A stretch of DNA of 64,000 nucleotides from an uncultured Collinsella sp. (lineage in GTDB: Bacteria; Actinomycetota; Coriobacteriia; Coriobacteriales; Coriobacteriaceae). The position numbers and the translations under genes were made by a program. This document shows positions 35,452 through 44,712 of the stretch, in pieces (position 1 is the stretch's first letter; the number at the start of each line of letters is the position of its first letter). Under the pieces are notes generated by a model. It had not been told where the DNA came from. It ran no database searches and worked only from the letters and a program-made list of their open reading frames with translations. Where the stretch lies: NCBI GenBank assembly GCA_902464495.1, contig CABQJK010000002.1, forward strand, positions 75,275 through 139,274, in the 5' to 3' direction.

Positions 35452-36864
35452 ATGTCCAAGGTCCCCACGATCAATCCGGGTCCTGACGATTCCGATCGCA
35501 TGCCCCAAGATGCCACCGAGACCCTGCCGATTATCAGCGCTGCAGACACCAAGCAGCCTCAAACGAGTCTCGACGATTCGACCGATATCTCCGATGAAGA
35601 AGCCTATGCAAAGCTCAAGGCAAAGCGTGCCGAGCGTCGGCGCAAAAAGCTCATCCGACGCGGTATCGCCGTCGGTGTCGTTGTTGCCATCGCGCTCATT
35701 GCCATCATCGCAACGCTGGTCATCAACGCGCAACCCGCAGGCACCAACGGACCGGTGACCGACATGGTCACCGAAGGCACGTTTACCACCACAGTCGAAG
35801 CCAAGGGGCAGCTTAAGCCCATCTCGGCATCGGTCGTCTCCCCTTCTGTCGACGGTACGGTTGAAAAGATCAACGTGCAGGCCGGACAGAGCGTCAACGA
35901 GGGCGACGTACTCATGACCATTAAGAACGACGCGCTCGATAGCGCTGTTTCCGAGGCGCAGCGCGCGGTCGCGGCCGCCCAGGAAGACCTGAACAATGCA
36001 AAGGTGGCACTCGCGGCCGCACAGGCCGCACCGACAACGGACAGTGACGGATCGACCGGTCCATCGGACGCAAACGCCAACGCAAATGCCGTCTCGACCG
36101 CCCAGCGCAACCTCGCCTCGGCCCAGGCAGCGCTGGAACAGGCAACTGCAAAGGCGGCCGAGCGCACCGTAAAGGCCCCCAGCTCGGGCAGCATCGTGGA
36201 GCTCAACGCCAAGGTGGGCGCTACGGTAACAGGCGGCATGATCATGGGTGAAAGCGACACGAGCGGCGGCAAGCAGTGCATGCAAATCGCCGACCTGTCC
36301 AAGATGAAGGTGACGGTTCAGGTGGGCGAAAAGGATATCGCCAAAATTGCCGTGGGCCAAAGCGCCAACGTGACCTATCCCGCGTTTCCCGATATCGTGA
36401 GCCAGGGCACCGTCACGGCTATCGCCTCGGTGGCAAACTCTGACTCCGGCTCCGGTAGCGGCGGCAGCGTGACCTTTAACGTCGACATCCTCATCGAAGC
36501 ACCCGACAGTCGCCTTAAGCCGGGTATGACTGCCGAGGTCTCGGTAGTGACCGAGAAGCTCGACGACGTGGTTATGGTGCCGACCATGGCGCTGATGACC
36601 GAAGATGGCGAGCACTATTACGTCAATCTGGCCACCGATTCGGAAGGCAAGAAGACGCGCCGCGTGAAGGTGACCGTCGTGACGCAAAACGACAACGAGG
36701 CTGTAGTCGGCAAGACCCAGGTCAAGCGCGACGACCAGGGCAACGAGATCAACCCAGACGTCCCGATTACCAAGCTACGCGACGGCGACACCATCGTGAC
36801 GGATACCGGCACAGGCATGACGGCAGACGGCGGCGACAATATGTCTGCCGACGAGGGCAAGTAA
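35452..36864 (+). CDS. Periplasmic-adaptor-like (HlyD/MacA family) subunit of an ABC exporter
   Basis: A 470-residue membrane fusion protein. An acidic cytoplasmic tail of about 55 residues and a basic stretch (KAKRAERRRKKLIRR) lead into a single membrane helix (residues 71-91). Outside are a lipoyl-like half (ASVVSPSVDGTVEKINVQAGQSV), an Ala-rich coiled coil interrupted by a Gly/Ser/Asn linker, the second lipoyl half (TVKAPSSGSIVELN) and a beta-barrel domain. In Gram-positive bacteria such proteins pair with MacB-type transporters for antimicrobial peptide or lipid export. Its stop overlaps the ATPase start by one base. AAAGGAG precedes the ATG. Confidence 0.88.
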   Translation: MSKVPTINPGPDDSDRMPQDATETLPIISAADTKQPQTSLDDSTDISDEEAYAKLKAKRAERRRKKLIRRGIAVGVVVAIALIAIIATLVINAQPAGTNGPVTDMVTEGTFTTTVEAKGQLKPISASVVSPSVDGTVEKINVQAGQSVNEGDVLMTIKNDALDSAVSEAQRAVAAAQEDLNNAKVALAAAQAAPTTDSDGSTGPSDANANANAVSTAQRNLASAQAALEQATAKAAERTVKAPSSGSIVELNAKVGATVTGGMIMGESDTSGGKQCMQIADLSKMKVTVQVGEKDIAKIAVGQSANVTYPAFPDIVSQGTVTAIASVANSDSGSGSGGSVTFNVDILIEAPDSRLKPGMTAEVSVVTEKLDDVVMVPTMALMTEDGEHYYVNLATDSEGKKTRRVKVTVVTQNDNEAVVGKTQVKRDDQGNEINPDVPITKLRDGDTIVTDTGTGMTADGGDNMSADEGK

Positions 36865-37637
36865 TGCGTCCCGTCATCGACATCCGCAACGTGCACCGCA
36901 TCTTTGAGAGCGAAGCCGGTTGCGCCCACATCCTGCACAACGTGAGCCTGGCGGTGAACCCCGGTGAGTTCGTCGCAATCACCGGCCCCTCGGGCTCGGG
37001 CAAGTCGACGCTCATGAACATCCTGGGCTGCCTGGACAAGCCGACGGCGGGTGATTATTTCCTGCAAGGGCTCAACGTCGCCGAGCTCGACGATGATGAG
37101 CTCACCGAGGTGCGCGCGCTGAGCATCGGCTTTGTCTTTCAGAGTTTTAACTTGCTGCCGCGTCTGACGGTGATCGAAAACGTCATGCTGCCGCTGTCCT
37201 ACACCAATGTGCCGCGTAGCCAGCGCGAGATGCGCGCCGTGCACGCGCTGCAAGCCGTCACACTGCCGGTCGACCATTGGGACCACCGCATATCGGAACT
37301 CTCGGGCGGACAGATGCAGCGCGTCGCTATCGCGCGCGCCCTCGTCAACGACCCGCCCATCATTTTGGCCGACGAGCCAACGGGAAATCTAGACTCGACA
37401 ACCGGGGCGCTCGTCATGGAAACCTTCCACAAGCTCCAGAAACGCGGCAAGACCATCGTACTCATCACGCATGACCCCGGCATCGCCGCCGAGGCCGATC
37501 GAGCCGTAACCATCCGTGACGGGCGAATCCATGACGGCGCATATGTCGCGCATACACCGAATACGTTACGCGGGGCCGTGAACGCCCTGCCCACGATTTC
37601 GACATCCACCAATCAGTCGAAGGGAGCGAAGGAATGA
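36864..37637 (+). CDS. ABC transporter ATP-binding protein, MacB/LolD type
   Basis: A 257-residue ATPase with Walker A GPSGSGKST, Q-loop FVFQSFNLLPRLTV, signature LSGGQMQRVAIARALV, Walker B IILADEPTGNLD and the switch His in LITHD. The short family with FNLLPRLTV is that of the MacB, FtsE and LolD exporters, which work as mechanotransducers on extracytoplasmic substrates. It overlaps the permease gene by four bases (ATGA). With the adaptor and permease it forms one complex at the cytoplasmic membrane. Confidence 0.93.
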   Translation: MRPVIDIRNVHRIFESEAGCAHILHNVSLAVNPGEFVAITGPSGSGKSTLMNILGCLDKPTAGDYFLQGLNVAELDDDELTEVRALSIGFVFQSFNLLPRLTVIENVMLPLSYTNVPRSQREMRAVHALQAVTLPVDHWDHRISELSGGQMQRVAIARALVNDPPIILADEPTGNLDSTTGALVMETFHKLQKRGKTIVLITHDPGIAAEADRAVTIRDGRIHDGAYVAHTPNTLRGAVNALPTISTSTNQSKGAKE

Positions 37638-38848
37638 GCACCCGCGATCTTGTCCAAGAAGCCCTTCACTCGCTCGAGGCCAACAAGGGACGCAGCCTGC
37701 TCACCATCCTTGGCATCGTCATTGGCATCGCCTCGGTCATCGCCATGACTTCGCTCATCGGCGGCATCCAAAACAGCCTGGTCAACAGCCTGGGCCTCAA
37801 TGCAGCCCGCATGGTAGAGATCTATTCGTCCCAAGAACTCACCGATTCGGATGTGGAAAAGCTTCGCAAACTGGTGCCGCAGATTGAGCAGGTCGGCATC
37901 GTCGATAGCGCCTATTCCGAGTATAAGGTCGGGGATAAAAGCTATACCGTCATGGCACACGGCGTCGATAGCGACATGCTCGATGCCGTGGGCGCCAGCA
38001 AGCTCGTTGCGGGACGTGTCTATTCACAGGCAGAGTCTCAATCAGGCTCGCGCGTGGCGCTCATCAGCCGCGGCGGCGCCGATCAGCTTTACGGCAACGA
38101 ACAGGACACACTGGGGAAAACCATCAAGGTGTCCAACGGCGAGGTGCAGATTGTAGGCGTGATTAATGGTGGCAGCGACTCCATGGGCTCGCTCACGCTG
38201 TATATGCCACGCGAAACCATCTCCGGCCTGTTTGGCGACGAGAATCCTTCATTCCCCAGCGTGACGGCACTTGCCGCCGAGGGCACAGACATGGACGAGC
38301 TCTGCAAGACCATCGAGTCTAAGGTGCGCGCGATGAAGGGCATCTCGGAGGATGATGAGTACGACAGCGTATCGGCGACCTCCATGAAAAGCGCCATCGA
38401 TGCACTCAACTCGTTTATGGGCGCCTTCTCGCTCATCATGGGCGCTGTCGCCAGTATCTCACTGCTTGTCGGCGGAATCGGCATTATGAATATGATGCTT
38501 ACCAACGTGACTGAGCGCATCCGCGAGATCGGTATTCGCCGTGCCTTGGGCGCCAGTCGCCGCGATATCACCGCGCAGTTTTTGGCCGAGTCCTCGGCGC
38601 TGTGCGTCACCGGTGGCCTGCTGGGTGTCCTGATTGGCTATCTGCTGGCCTGGGGCCTCGCGATGTTTGCCGCAGGATCAGGGGTTCTCAACGAGCTCGG
38701 TGCCAGTGGGGAGATCACACCGAGCTTTTCAATCGCCACGGTGCTGCTGGCCTTCGGCGTCTCCGTCGGCATCGGCGTAATCTTTGGCTTCTACCCCGCT
38801 CGCCGCGCGGCAAAGCTCAACCCGGTGGAGTGCCTACGCTACCAGTAA
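37634..38848 (+). CDS. ABC transporter permease, MacB/FtsX type
   Basis: A 404-residue permease. One N-terminal membrane helix (LLTILGIVIGIASVIAM) is followed by a large extracytoplasmic MacB_PCD domain (about residues 50-265) and three C-terminal helices of the FtsX domain (LIMGAVASISLLVGGIGIMN; MLTNVTERIREIGIRRALGA is the typical coupling loop). It ends VECLRYQ. The 3' end is repeated: three tandem 21-bp copies begin seven bases before the stop. The last gene before the cobalamin island. Confidence 0.92.
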   Translation: MSTRDLVQEALHSLEANKGRSLLTILGIVIGIASVIAMTSLIGGIQNSLVNSLGLNAARMVEIYSSQELTDSDVEKLRKLVPQIEQVGIVDSAYSEYKVGDKSYTVMAHGVDSDMLDAVGASKLVAGRVYSQAESQSGSRVALISRGGADQLYGNEQDTLGKTIKVSNGEVQIVGVINGGSDSMGSLTLYMPRETISGLFGDENPSFPSVTALAAEGTDMDELCKTIESKVRAMKGISEDDEYDSVSATSMKSAIDALNSFMGAFSLIMGAVASISLLVGGIGIMNMMLTNVTERIREIGIRRALGASRRDITAQFLAESSALCVTGGLLGVLIGYLLAWGLAMFAAGSGVLNELGASGEITPSFSIATVLLAFGVSVGIGVIFGFYPARRAAKLNPVECLRYQ

Positions 38849-38901
38849 GCCACCACCAGCTACCAGTAAGCCACCACCAGCTACCAGTAAGCCACCACCA
38901 A
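38839..38901 (+). repeat. Three tandem 21-bp repeats at the end of the permease gene
   Basis: Units start at 38839, 38860 and 38881, each beginning ctaccagtaagccaccacca; the third differs in its last base. The first copy contains the gene's final codons and TAA stop, so each copy repeats this stop. It looks like a slippage duplication of the gene's tail. Confidence 0.85.
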
Positions 38902-38902
38902 C

Positions 38903-38971
38903 AAGTTGCGGTGAATTAGGGACTGAATATGCTATCTAGCAGCAAAAACAGACACTATTTCACCGCAACTT
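38903..38971. repeat. 69-bp inverted-repeat element, copy 2 (AGTTGCGGTGAA family)
   Basis: aagttgcggtgaattag at 38903-38919 and its complement with one mismatch at 38955-38971. About 20 bases at each end match the copy at 22566-22632, including the internal ggactg; the centres differ. It joins directly onto the broken IS21-type fragment. Confidence 0.75.
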
Positions 38972-38980
38972 ATTGAAGGG

Positions 38981-39067
38981 CTGTTTGCGCCAGTTCTGGG
39001 CGTCGTCCTCGAGCTATTGATGGATGACGGGCTTGTACGGGTCGAGCTTGCTCGGGACGCTCCTCCT
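38981..39067 (-). pseudogene. Remnant of an IS21-type transposase (IstA)
   Basis: Translating the minus strand from 39067 gives RRSVPSKLDPYKPVIHQ, a stop (TAG at 39016-39014), then LEDDAQNWRKQ. This looks like the conserved SKLDPYKP-x-I-x-x-WLE-x-D-x(4-6)-RKQ region of IstA transposases, with the expected Trp replaced by the stop. Only about 29 codons survive, cut on the right-hand side by the inverted-repeat element. It marks the left edge of the cobalamin island. Confidence 0.55.
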
Positions 39068-39101
39068 CGCGGGCGGGAGGGCGCGCAGGCGCGGCAAGCG
39101 C

Positions 39102-39875
39102 CTAGCGCGCGAACTCCCGTAAGAGCGCGTCTTCCACTTCCCGAAGCGAAAGGGCCCCGCTTCCCTCGGCGGGACGGGTGACCACGATGCAGCGCGCTCC
39201 CACGTCGCGCGCGGCGGCGAGCTTCTCGGCCGTGCCGCCTACGGTTCCCGAGTCCTTAGTCACAAGCCACTGGGCGCCCACCTGCCGAAGCATCGCCTCG
39301 TTGAGCTCGCGGGTGAAGGGCCCCTGCATGCCGATGACGTGCGACGGCGAAAACCCCGCGTCGATGCACTTCGTTATAGCACCGGGCAGCGGGAGCACAC
39401 GCACGAAGAAGCGCTCCGCGAAATCGGCGACGCGCGTGTAGGGAGCAAGCTCCTTGCTCCCCGTCGTGAGAAGCGCGCGACCCGGGTTCTCGGAGAGAAA
39501 GCGCGCCGCGCAGGCGATCGACGCGACCGGCACGACGCCTTTGGGCAGCGCCTCGACCGGGCGCGCAAGGCGCAGGCATCGTGCACCCACGGCGAGCGAA
39601 GCGGCCCGGATGTTGCCGCTTGCGAGCGTAGCGAAGGGGTGCGTGGCGTCGACAACGATGTACGCGCCGGAAAGCTCGCGCTCCATGTCGGCATCGTCGA
39701 GCCTGCCCGCATGCACCTCGATGCCCGGAAGCTCGCCCAAAAGCTCGCCTCCGTACTCGGTTGCCGTGTAGGCACGGGCGGGGATGCCCGCCCTGCTCGC
39801 CCATTCGCACAGAAGGCGGCCCTCGGTGGTGCCGGCGAAGATGCGCAGCGCCAGCGCGGATGCGGGGGCCGTCAC
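39102..39875 (-). CDS. cbiJ: Cobalt-precorrin-6A reductase
   Basis: A 257-residue CbiJ/CobK-type reductase, which reduces the macrocycle of cobalt-precorrin-6A with a nicotinamide cofactor. It begins ALRIFAGTTEGRLLCEWA, and contains VVDATHPFATLASGNI, LLTTGSKEL and VTKDSGTVGGTAEKLAAA, all family hallmarks. The start is a GTG at 39875 overlapping the cbiC stop by four bases (GTGA). It is the last gene of the 17-gene cobalamin transcript. Length fits the family. Confidence 0.9.
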   Translation of the reverse strand: MTAPASALALRIFAGTTEGRLLCEWASRAGIPARAYTATEYGGELLGELPGIEVHAGRLDDADMERELSGAYIVVDATHPFATLASGNIRAASLAVGARCLRLARPVEALPKGVVPVASIACAARFLSENPGRALLTTGSKELAPYTRVADFAERFFVRVLPLPGAITKCIDAGFSPSHVIGMQGPFTRELNEAMLRQVGAQWLVTKDSGTVGGTAEKLAAARDVGARCIVVTRPAEGSGALSLREVEDALLREFAR

Positions 39876-40513
39876 TTCGGGCCGCCTGTGCGCGTGATCT
39901 GGTAGAGCAGCGCGTTCATAATGGCGGCCGCCACGGTCGAACCGCCCTTGCGACCCCTCGCGACGATGGCCGGAACGCGTCGTGCGAGTAGCTCCTCTTT
40001 CGCCTCGACCACGTTCACAAACCCGACCGGCACCCCAACGACGAGCGCGGGCGCGATCTTCCCCGCGTCCATGAGCTCGGCGAGGCGCAGAAGTGCTGTG
40101 GGAGCGTTGCCGACGGCCACGATGAGCGGACCCTCGATGCCGCAAGCTTTGTCCATGCTCGCAACGGCGCGAGTCGTGCCCGCGGCGCGCGCAGCCGCGG
40201 CGACATCAGGGTCGGCCATGAAGCACACGGCCTTGCAGCCGAGCTTCTCGAGCGCGGGCTTGCTTATGCCTGCGAGCGCCATGTTCGTGTCGGTGAGCAC
40301 CGTGGCCCCTGCGCGCAGTGCGTCGAGCGCACAGTGCGCGGCGTCATGGGTGAACACGAGGGAATCGGCGTACGAGAAGTCGGCAGTGGTGTGGATGACG
40401 CGCTTCACGACGGGCTCTTCGAGCGGCGGGAACGTGCGGCCGCCGAGCTCTTCGGTGATGATCTCGAAGCTGCGCCGCTCGATGTCGCCGGGCGCCATCT
40501 CCTTGGAATCCAT
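39872..40513 (-). CDS. cbiC: Cobalt-precorrin-8 methylmutase
   Basis: A 213-residue CbiC/CobH enzyme moving a methyl group from C-11 to C-12 to give cobyrinate. Recognised from IERRSFEIITEELG, KRVIHTTADFSYADSL (with the catalytic His), TVLTDTNMALAGI and VGVPVGFVNVVEAKEEL. The ATG directly follows the cobO stop and the gene overlaps cbiJ by four bases. Confidence 0.94.
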   Translation of the reverse strand: MDSKEMAPGDIERRSFEIITEELGGRTFPPLEEPVVKRVIHTTADFSYADSLVFTHDAAHCALDALRAGATVLTDTNMALAGISKPALEKLGCKAVCFMADPDVAAAARAAGTTRAVASMDKACGIEGPLIVAVGNAPTALLRLAELMDAGKIAPALVVGVPVGFVNVVEAKEELLARRVPAIVARGRKGGSTVAAAIMNALLYQITRTGGPK

Positions 40514-41029
40514 CTAGTACTCCACTCCTTCCCTTGCACATATCCCCTGCTCGTAGGGGTGTTTCTCGCACCGCATCTCGGTTATGTAGTCGGCCTTCTC
40601 CACGATCTTGCGGGAAGGCGCGCGCCCGGTGAGCACTACTTCGACGCCGAGCGCGGACATATCGAGTGCGCGGTCCACGAGCGCCTCGTCGACAAGCCCC
40701 TTCGAAAGCGCATCGAGCGCCTCGTCGAGCACGAGCAGTCCCTCTTGCGCGCACTCGAGCTCGACGAGCGCGGAAGCGAGGTTCCCATCGTGCAGCTCGC
40801 ACGTCGCGGCAAGTTCTTCCGACGTCATCGACCAGGTAAACTTGTCCGACGCCTTCCCCGCGAACACGGGCACGCCGAAATGCTCGGCGAGCAGGCGCAC
40901 CTCCCCGCTTTCGCCGTCTTTCAGGAACTGTACGACGACGACGCGGCGGCCTGCAGCGAGCATGCGAAGGGCGAGGCCCATCGCCGCCGTGGTCTTGCCT
41001 TTGCCGTCGCCATGATACACGTGGATCAT
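40514..41029 (-). CDS. cobO: Cob(I)yrinic acid a,c-diamide adenosyltransferase (CobA/BtuR family)
   Basis: A 171-residue ATP:corrinoid adenosyltransferase that adds the upper 5'-deoxyadenosyl ligand. The P-loop HGDGKGKTTAAMGLALRM is at the N-terminus, followed by VVVVQFLKDGESGE and GLLVLDEALDALSKGL. It overlaps cbiP by four bases. The long N-terminal cap seen in enterobacterial BtuR is absent. Without this enzyme the later steps would only give non-adenosylated corrinoids. Confidence 0.93.
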   Translation of the reverse strand: MIHVYHGDGKGKTTAAMGLALRMLAAGRRVVVVQFLKDGESGEVRLLAEHFGVPVFAGKASDKFTWSMTSEELAATCELHDGNLASALVELECAQEGLLVLDEALDALSKGLVDEALVDRALDMSALGVEVVLTGRAPSRKIVEKADYITEMRCEKHPYEQGICAREGVEY

Positions 41030-42525
41030 ACGCCCTCCTCGATAATGCGGTAGACATACTCCATGTCGAGCGCCCCGCGCACGACGTCGGCCAGGCGGTC
41101 GAACTCACGCGCACGGTGATCGGCCGCGGACGCCGCGCCCGCGTCACCCACGACGCTCTCGGGCAGGCCGCGCATGCGCGCGAGCGAGCGCGCGAGGGCG
41201 AGCGCCACCCCCGGTTCGTCGAACAGGCCGTGGAGATAGGTTCCGAACACGTTACCGCAGGCCGCGCCTTCCGGTTTGCCGCCAATCGTGCCCGCAGGGG
41301 CGCAGGAGACGGTCGTTTCGCCGTCGTGAATCTCGTACCCGCGCGCCATCATGCCGTTCCACACCGAGAACGCGCCTTGGGCGCCCGTGATGCGCAGTGC
41401 CGACTGGGCGAGGCGCTTTTCCTCCTTGAAAACCGTACTTGCAGGGATGAGCCCGAGCCCGCGCGCGGTGCCAGCGCCTTCCCTGCCGTGCGGGTCGGAA
41501 AGCTCGTCTCCCAAAAGCTGGTAGCCTCCGCATATGCCGAGCACCGGCGTGCCCGCGCCCGAAAGCGCGCGTACACAGGCTCCGATGCCGCTAGCCGCAA
41601 GCCAACGCGCGTCGTCGAGCGTAGTCTTCGAGCCGGGAAGCACCACCAGGTCGGGTCGGCCCAGATCGGTCGTCGAGGAAACGTAGCGCACGCCCACGCC
41701 GGGCACGCGCGAAAGCGGGTCGAAGTCGGTGAAGTTCGACAGATGCGGAAGACGCACGACGGCGACGTCGATGACGCCGCGCGCCTCGCGGGCAGATAGG
41801 CGCGGCGCGAGCGAGTCCTCGTCGTCCAGGTCAAGCGTAAGATACGGCACGACCCCCACGACGGGAACCCCGCACATCTTCTCGAGCGGGGCCAAACCCG
41901 GGCGCAGGATTTCCACATCGCCGCGGAACTTGTTCACCACAAGCCCCCGCAAAAGCGCGCGGTCCTCGGGCGCAAGGAGCGCGACCGTGCCGTAGAGCTG
42001 GGCAAATACCCCGCCCGGGTCGATGTCGCCCGCAAGCAGCACGGGGGAGGACACGGCGCGCGCGAGCCCCATGTTGACGATGTCATTTTCGGCAAGGTTG
42101 ATTTCGGCGGGGCTGCCGGCGCCCTCGATGACGATGACGTCGTTTTCCTCCGCGAGCGAATCGAACGCCTCCAAAATCTGCGGCATGAGCGCCTTCTTTC
42201 GCGCGAAGTAGTCCCTCGCAGCGAAGGCTCCCTGCGCCTTGCCGGCCACGATGAGCTGGCTTCGGTGGCCGCTTTCGGGCTTGAGCAGGATGGGGTTCAT
42301 GCGCACGTCGGGCGCGATGCCGCACGCCTCGGCCTGCATGATCTGGGCGCGCCCCATCTCGAGCCCGTCGGCCGTGACACCGCTGTTGAGTGCCATGTTC
42401 TGGCTCTTGAAGGGAGTCACGCGCAGGCCGTCCTGCGAAAGCACGCGGCACAGCCCCGCCGCGAGCAGGCTCTTCCCCGCGTTCGACATGGTGCCCTGGA
42501 TCATGATGGTCTTGGCCCTACCCAC
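41026..42525 (-). CDS. cbiP: Cobyric acid synthase
   Basis: A 499-residue glutamine-dependent amidotransferase (CobQ/CbiP) amidating side chains b, d, e and g. The N-terminal dethiobiotin-synthetase-like ATPase has IQGTMSNAGKSLLAAGL; the C-terminal class I glutaminase domain has the nucleophile Cys in LGICGGYQLLG and His in GTYLHGLFD. The start is a GTG at 42525 with AAGGAGGT eight bases upstream, the best ribosome site of the cluster; it overlaps cobD by eight bases. A much longer in-frame reading upstream is antisense-like noise inside cobD. Confidence 0.94.
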   Translation of the reverse strand: MGRAKTIMIQGTMSNAGKSLLAAGLCRVLSQDGLRVTPFKSQNMALNSGVTADGLEMGRAQIMQAEACGIAPDVRMNPILLKPESGHRSQLIVAGKAQGAFAARDYFARKKALMPQILEAFDSLAEENDVIVIEGAGSPAEINLAENDIVNMGLARAVSSPVLLAGDIDPGGVFAQLYGTVALLAPEDRALLRGLVVNKFRGDVEILRPGLAPLEKMCGVPVVGVVPYLTLDLDDEDSLAPRLSAREARGVIDVAVVRLPHLSNFTDFDPLSRVPGVGVRYVSSTTDLGRPDLVVLPGSKTTLDDARWLAASGIGACVRALSGAGTPVLGICGGYQLLGDELSDPHGREGAGTARGLGLIPASTVFKEEKRLAQSALRITGAQGAFSVWNGMMARGYEIHDGETTVSCAPAGTIGGKPEGAACGNVFGTYLHGLFDEPGVALALARSLARMRGLPESVVGDAGAASAADHRAREFDRLADVVRGALDMEYVYRIIEEGV

Positions 42526-43741
42526 GGGTATCGACCTCCTTCGCCAAGCCTCGGCCATCCGCGCCCGCCATAGCGCCGCTGAAAGAAGCGCCGCCCCGTT
42601 CGTCGGGTTCGCCTTCGCCCGATGCGTCTTCCGCCCGAAGCGCACGGCCGAACGCCATCGCAAGCCGGGCGTTCTCCTTGCGCGTGCGCACCGCGACGCG
42701 GCACCAGAAACGGGACAGTACCGAAAACGAGTCGCACGTGCGGACCAAAACCCCCTGATCATACAGGCGCTCGGGGATGTCTTTCGCCGGCGTGCGGACT
42801 AAAAGGAAGTTCGCATCCGACGGCACGACGGAAAGCCCGAGCGAGGAGAGCTCGTGGGAAAGCCACGCTCGCTCGCCCTCCAATACATCGCGCGTGCGCG
42901 AGACGTATTCGACGTCTTCCAGGGCGGCGATACCCGCGGCCTCGGCGACCGAAGAGACGGGCCACGCCTGCCCCGCCCGGCGAATCCCCTCGATGAGTTG
43001 GGCGTTTCCGCTGATCAGATATCCCAACCGCAACCCCGCCATTCCGTAGAGCTTGGTGAACGCGGAGAGCACGGCCACATGGCGCGAACACGCGGCGCGT
43101 GCGGCCACGCTCCTTTCGCGGGCGTCGGGCGCAAATCCGAGGAAGCACTCGTCCACGACGAGCAGCGCGCCCACCTGCTCGCAGCGGCAAGCCGCGGCCT
43201 CGATCACGCTGGGGTCGACGAGGCGCCCCGTCGGGTTGTTCGGATTGCAGAGGTACGCCACGTCTCCCGGCCCCTCGATCGCGCGGGCGAAGGAGGCGGG
43301 CACGTCGAAGTCGTCGGCTTCGGAGAGCGGGAACTCCTGCACGCATGCGCCGTAGTACGATGCCGCCTCCGCATATTCAGAGAACGTCGGCGCGCACACG
43401 ACGATGCGTTTCGGGCGCACCGCCGCGGCGAGCCGCCAGATGATGTCGGACGCGCCCGCGCCGCAGACGATAGTATCTTCGGGAATGCCCTGGTCGCGCG
43501 CTAGCGCGCGAACGAGGGCGAGGCTTTCCCTATCGGGGTAGGCGTCGATTCGAGAAAGCGCCTTGCAAGCTGCGGCGACGGCGCGCGGCGAGGGGCCTGC
43601 CGGATTCACGTTCACCGAGAAGTCAATGAGGTCGGAGGCACCCCCTTCGCAAGCGATGCCGAGCGATTGCGCGCTGCCCCCATGCGTGCGGGCGCGCAGG
43701 ATTCCCCCGGCAGCCCGGGGCGCGGCGTGGCCTTTCCTCAT
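42518..43741 (-). CDS. cobD: Threonine-phosphate decarboxylase-like aminotransferase
   Basis: A 407-residue PLP enzyme of aminotransferase fold I, similar to histidinol-phosphate aminotransferase. In this context it should make (R)-1-amino-2-propanol phosphate, the linker of the lower loop. Seen are DLIDFSVNVNPAGPSP, YLCNPNNPTGRL, LVVDECFLGFAP and the PLP Lys in SAFTKLYGMAGLRLGY. The N-terminal 30 residues and C-terminal 35 residues (EGEPDERGGASFSGA) are extra and low in complexity. The start overlaps the cbiB stop (ATGA). HisC activity cannot be excluded by sequence alone. Confidence 0.88.
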   Translation of the reverse strand: MRKGHAAPRAAGGILRARTHGGSAQSLGIACEGGASDLIDFSVNVNPAGPSPRAVAAACKALSRIDAYPDRESLALVRALARDQGIPEDTIVCGAGASDIIWRLAAAVRPKRIVVCAPTFSEYAEAASYYGACVQEFPLSEADDFDVPASFARAIEGPGDVAYLCNPNNPTGRLVDPSVIEAAACRCEQVGALLVVDECFLGFAPDARERSVAARAACSRHVAVLSAFTKLYGMAGLRLGYLISGNAQLIEGIRRAGQAWPVSSVAEAAGIAALEDVEYVSRTRDVLEGERAWLSHELSSLGLSVVPSDANFLLVRTPAKDIPERLYDQGVLVRTCDSFSVLSRFWCRVAVRTRKENARLAMAFGRALRAEDASGEGEPDERGGASFSGAMAGADGRGLAKEVDTRG

Positions 43742-44712
43742 GCCATCGCCCCCACGGCGAGCACGACCGCCGCGCGCGCGGCGCCGAAGACGACGAGCGC
43801 GCATACGGACGCGGCGAGCATGAGCCTTGTCGCCCGGGCGATGTCGCCCCACTCGATTTCGTGGGACGCGTCGCCTATCGTCGGTTTCTCAACGAGCTTG
43901 CCGAAATACACCGCGGGTCCTGCCAGGCGCAGTCCGAGCGCACCCGCGCACGCCGACTCGGTCTGCGCCGCGTTCGGGCTCGCATGGCGACGCCTGTCGC
44001 GGCGCCAGATGCGCGCCGCCCCGCGCGCGTCGAGCCCGACGATCGGGCACACGGCGATCATGAGCAGGGCCGATAAGCGCGAGGGAATCCAGTTCACCGC
44101 ATCGTCGAGGCGCGCCGAGGCGCAGCCGAAGTCGATGTAGCGCTCGTTTTTGTAGCCCACCATGCTGTCGAGCGTGTTCGCCGCCTTGTACGCCATGCCC
44201 AAGGGCGCACCCCCGATCATAAGGTAGAAAAGCGGCGCGATGACACCGTCGCTCGCGTTCTCCGCCACCGTTTCCACGGCGGCGCGCGCGACGCCCTGCT
44301 CGTCGAGAACAGACGTATCGCGTCCCACGATGAGCCCGACGGCTTCGCGCGCCGCGACAAGTCCGCCCTTCGAGAACGCGCGGGCAACGGCCAGGCTCTG
44401 GCGGCGCAGCTCGCATGCCGCGAGAATCTGATAGCTCGCCCATGCCTCGGCCACGAAGCGCAAGCCGGAGTGAACCATGCCGCAAAGATGCAGGATTCCC
44501 CAGGTCAAAAGCCCACACGCAAGCGGAAGCGCCACGGCGAGCACAAGCCCTGCGGCGCGCGTGCCCGCGGACGTTTGCGGGAATGCGCCCCGCAGGCGGC
44601 CTTCGGCCCACGTGATCGCGCGCCCCATGGCGACGACGGGATGGGGAAGCCAGCGCGGGTCGCCGAAGGCAAGGTCGGCCGCGAACCCGGCGGCGACGGC
44701 AAGAATCGTCAT
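43738..44712 (-). CDS. cbiB: Adenosylcobinamide-phosphate synthase
   Basis: A 324-residue integral membrane protein attaching aminopropanol phosphate to adenosylcobyric acid. Typical blocks: ADLAFGDPRWLPHPVVAMGRAI, ETVAENASDGVIAPLFYLMIGG, YKAANTLDSMVGYKNERY and GDARGA-like GLDARGAARIWRRDRR, with several hydrophobic helices. The ATG overlaps the preceding stop by one base (TGATG). Start and length match the CbiB family. Confidence 0.93.
   Translation of the reverse strand: MTILAVAAGFAADLAFGDPRWLPHPVVAMGRAITWAEGRLRGAFPQTSAGTRAAGLVLAVALPLACGLLTWGILHLCGMVHSGLRFVAEAWASYQILAACELRRQSLAVARAFSKGGLVAAREAVGLIVGRDTSVLDEQGVARAAVETVAENASDGVIAPLFYLMIGGAPLGMAYKAANTLDSMVGYKNERYIDFGCASARLDDAVNWIPSRLSALLMIAVCPIVGLDARGAARIWRRDRRRHASPNAAQTESACAGALGLRLAGPAVYFGKLVEKPTIGDASHEIEWGDIARATRLMLAASVCALVVFGAARAAVVLAVGAMA

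Noticed and set aside
38839..38901. Short direct repeats as a CRISPR array
   Set aside because: Only three contiguous copies without spacers, overlapping a gene end; no cas genes.
42526..42762. N-terminal extension of cobyric acid synthase by 79 codons
   Set aside because: It lies inside cobD, is Arg-rich antisense-like sequence, and the strong ribosome site is at the GTG at 42525.
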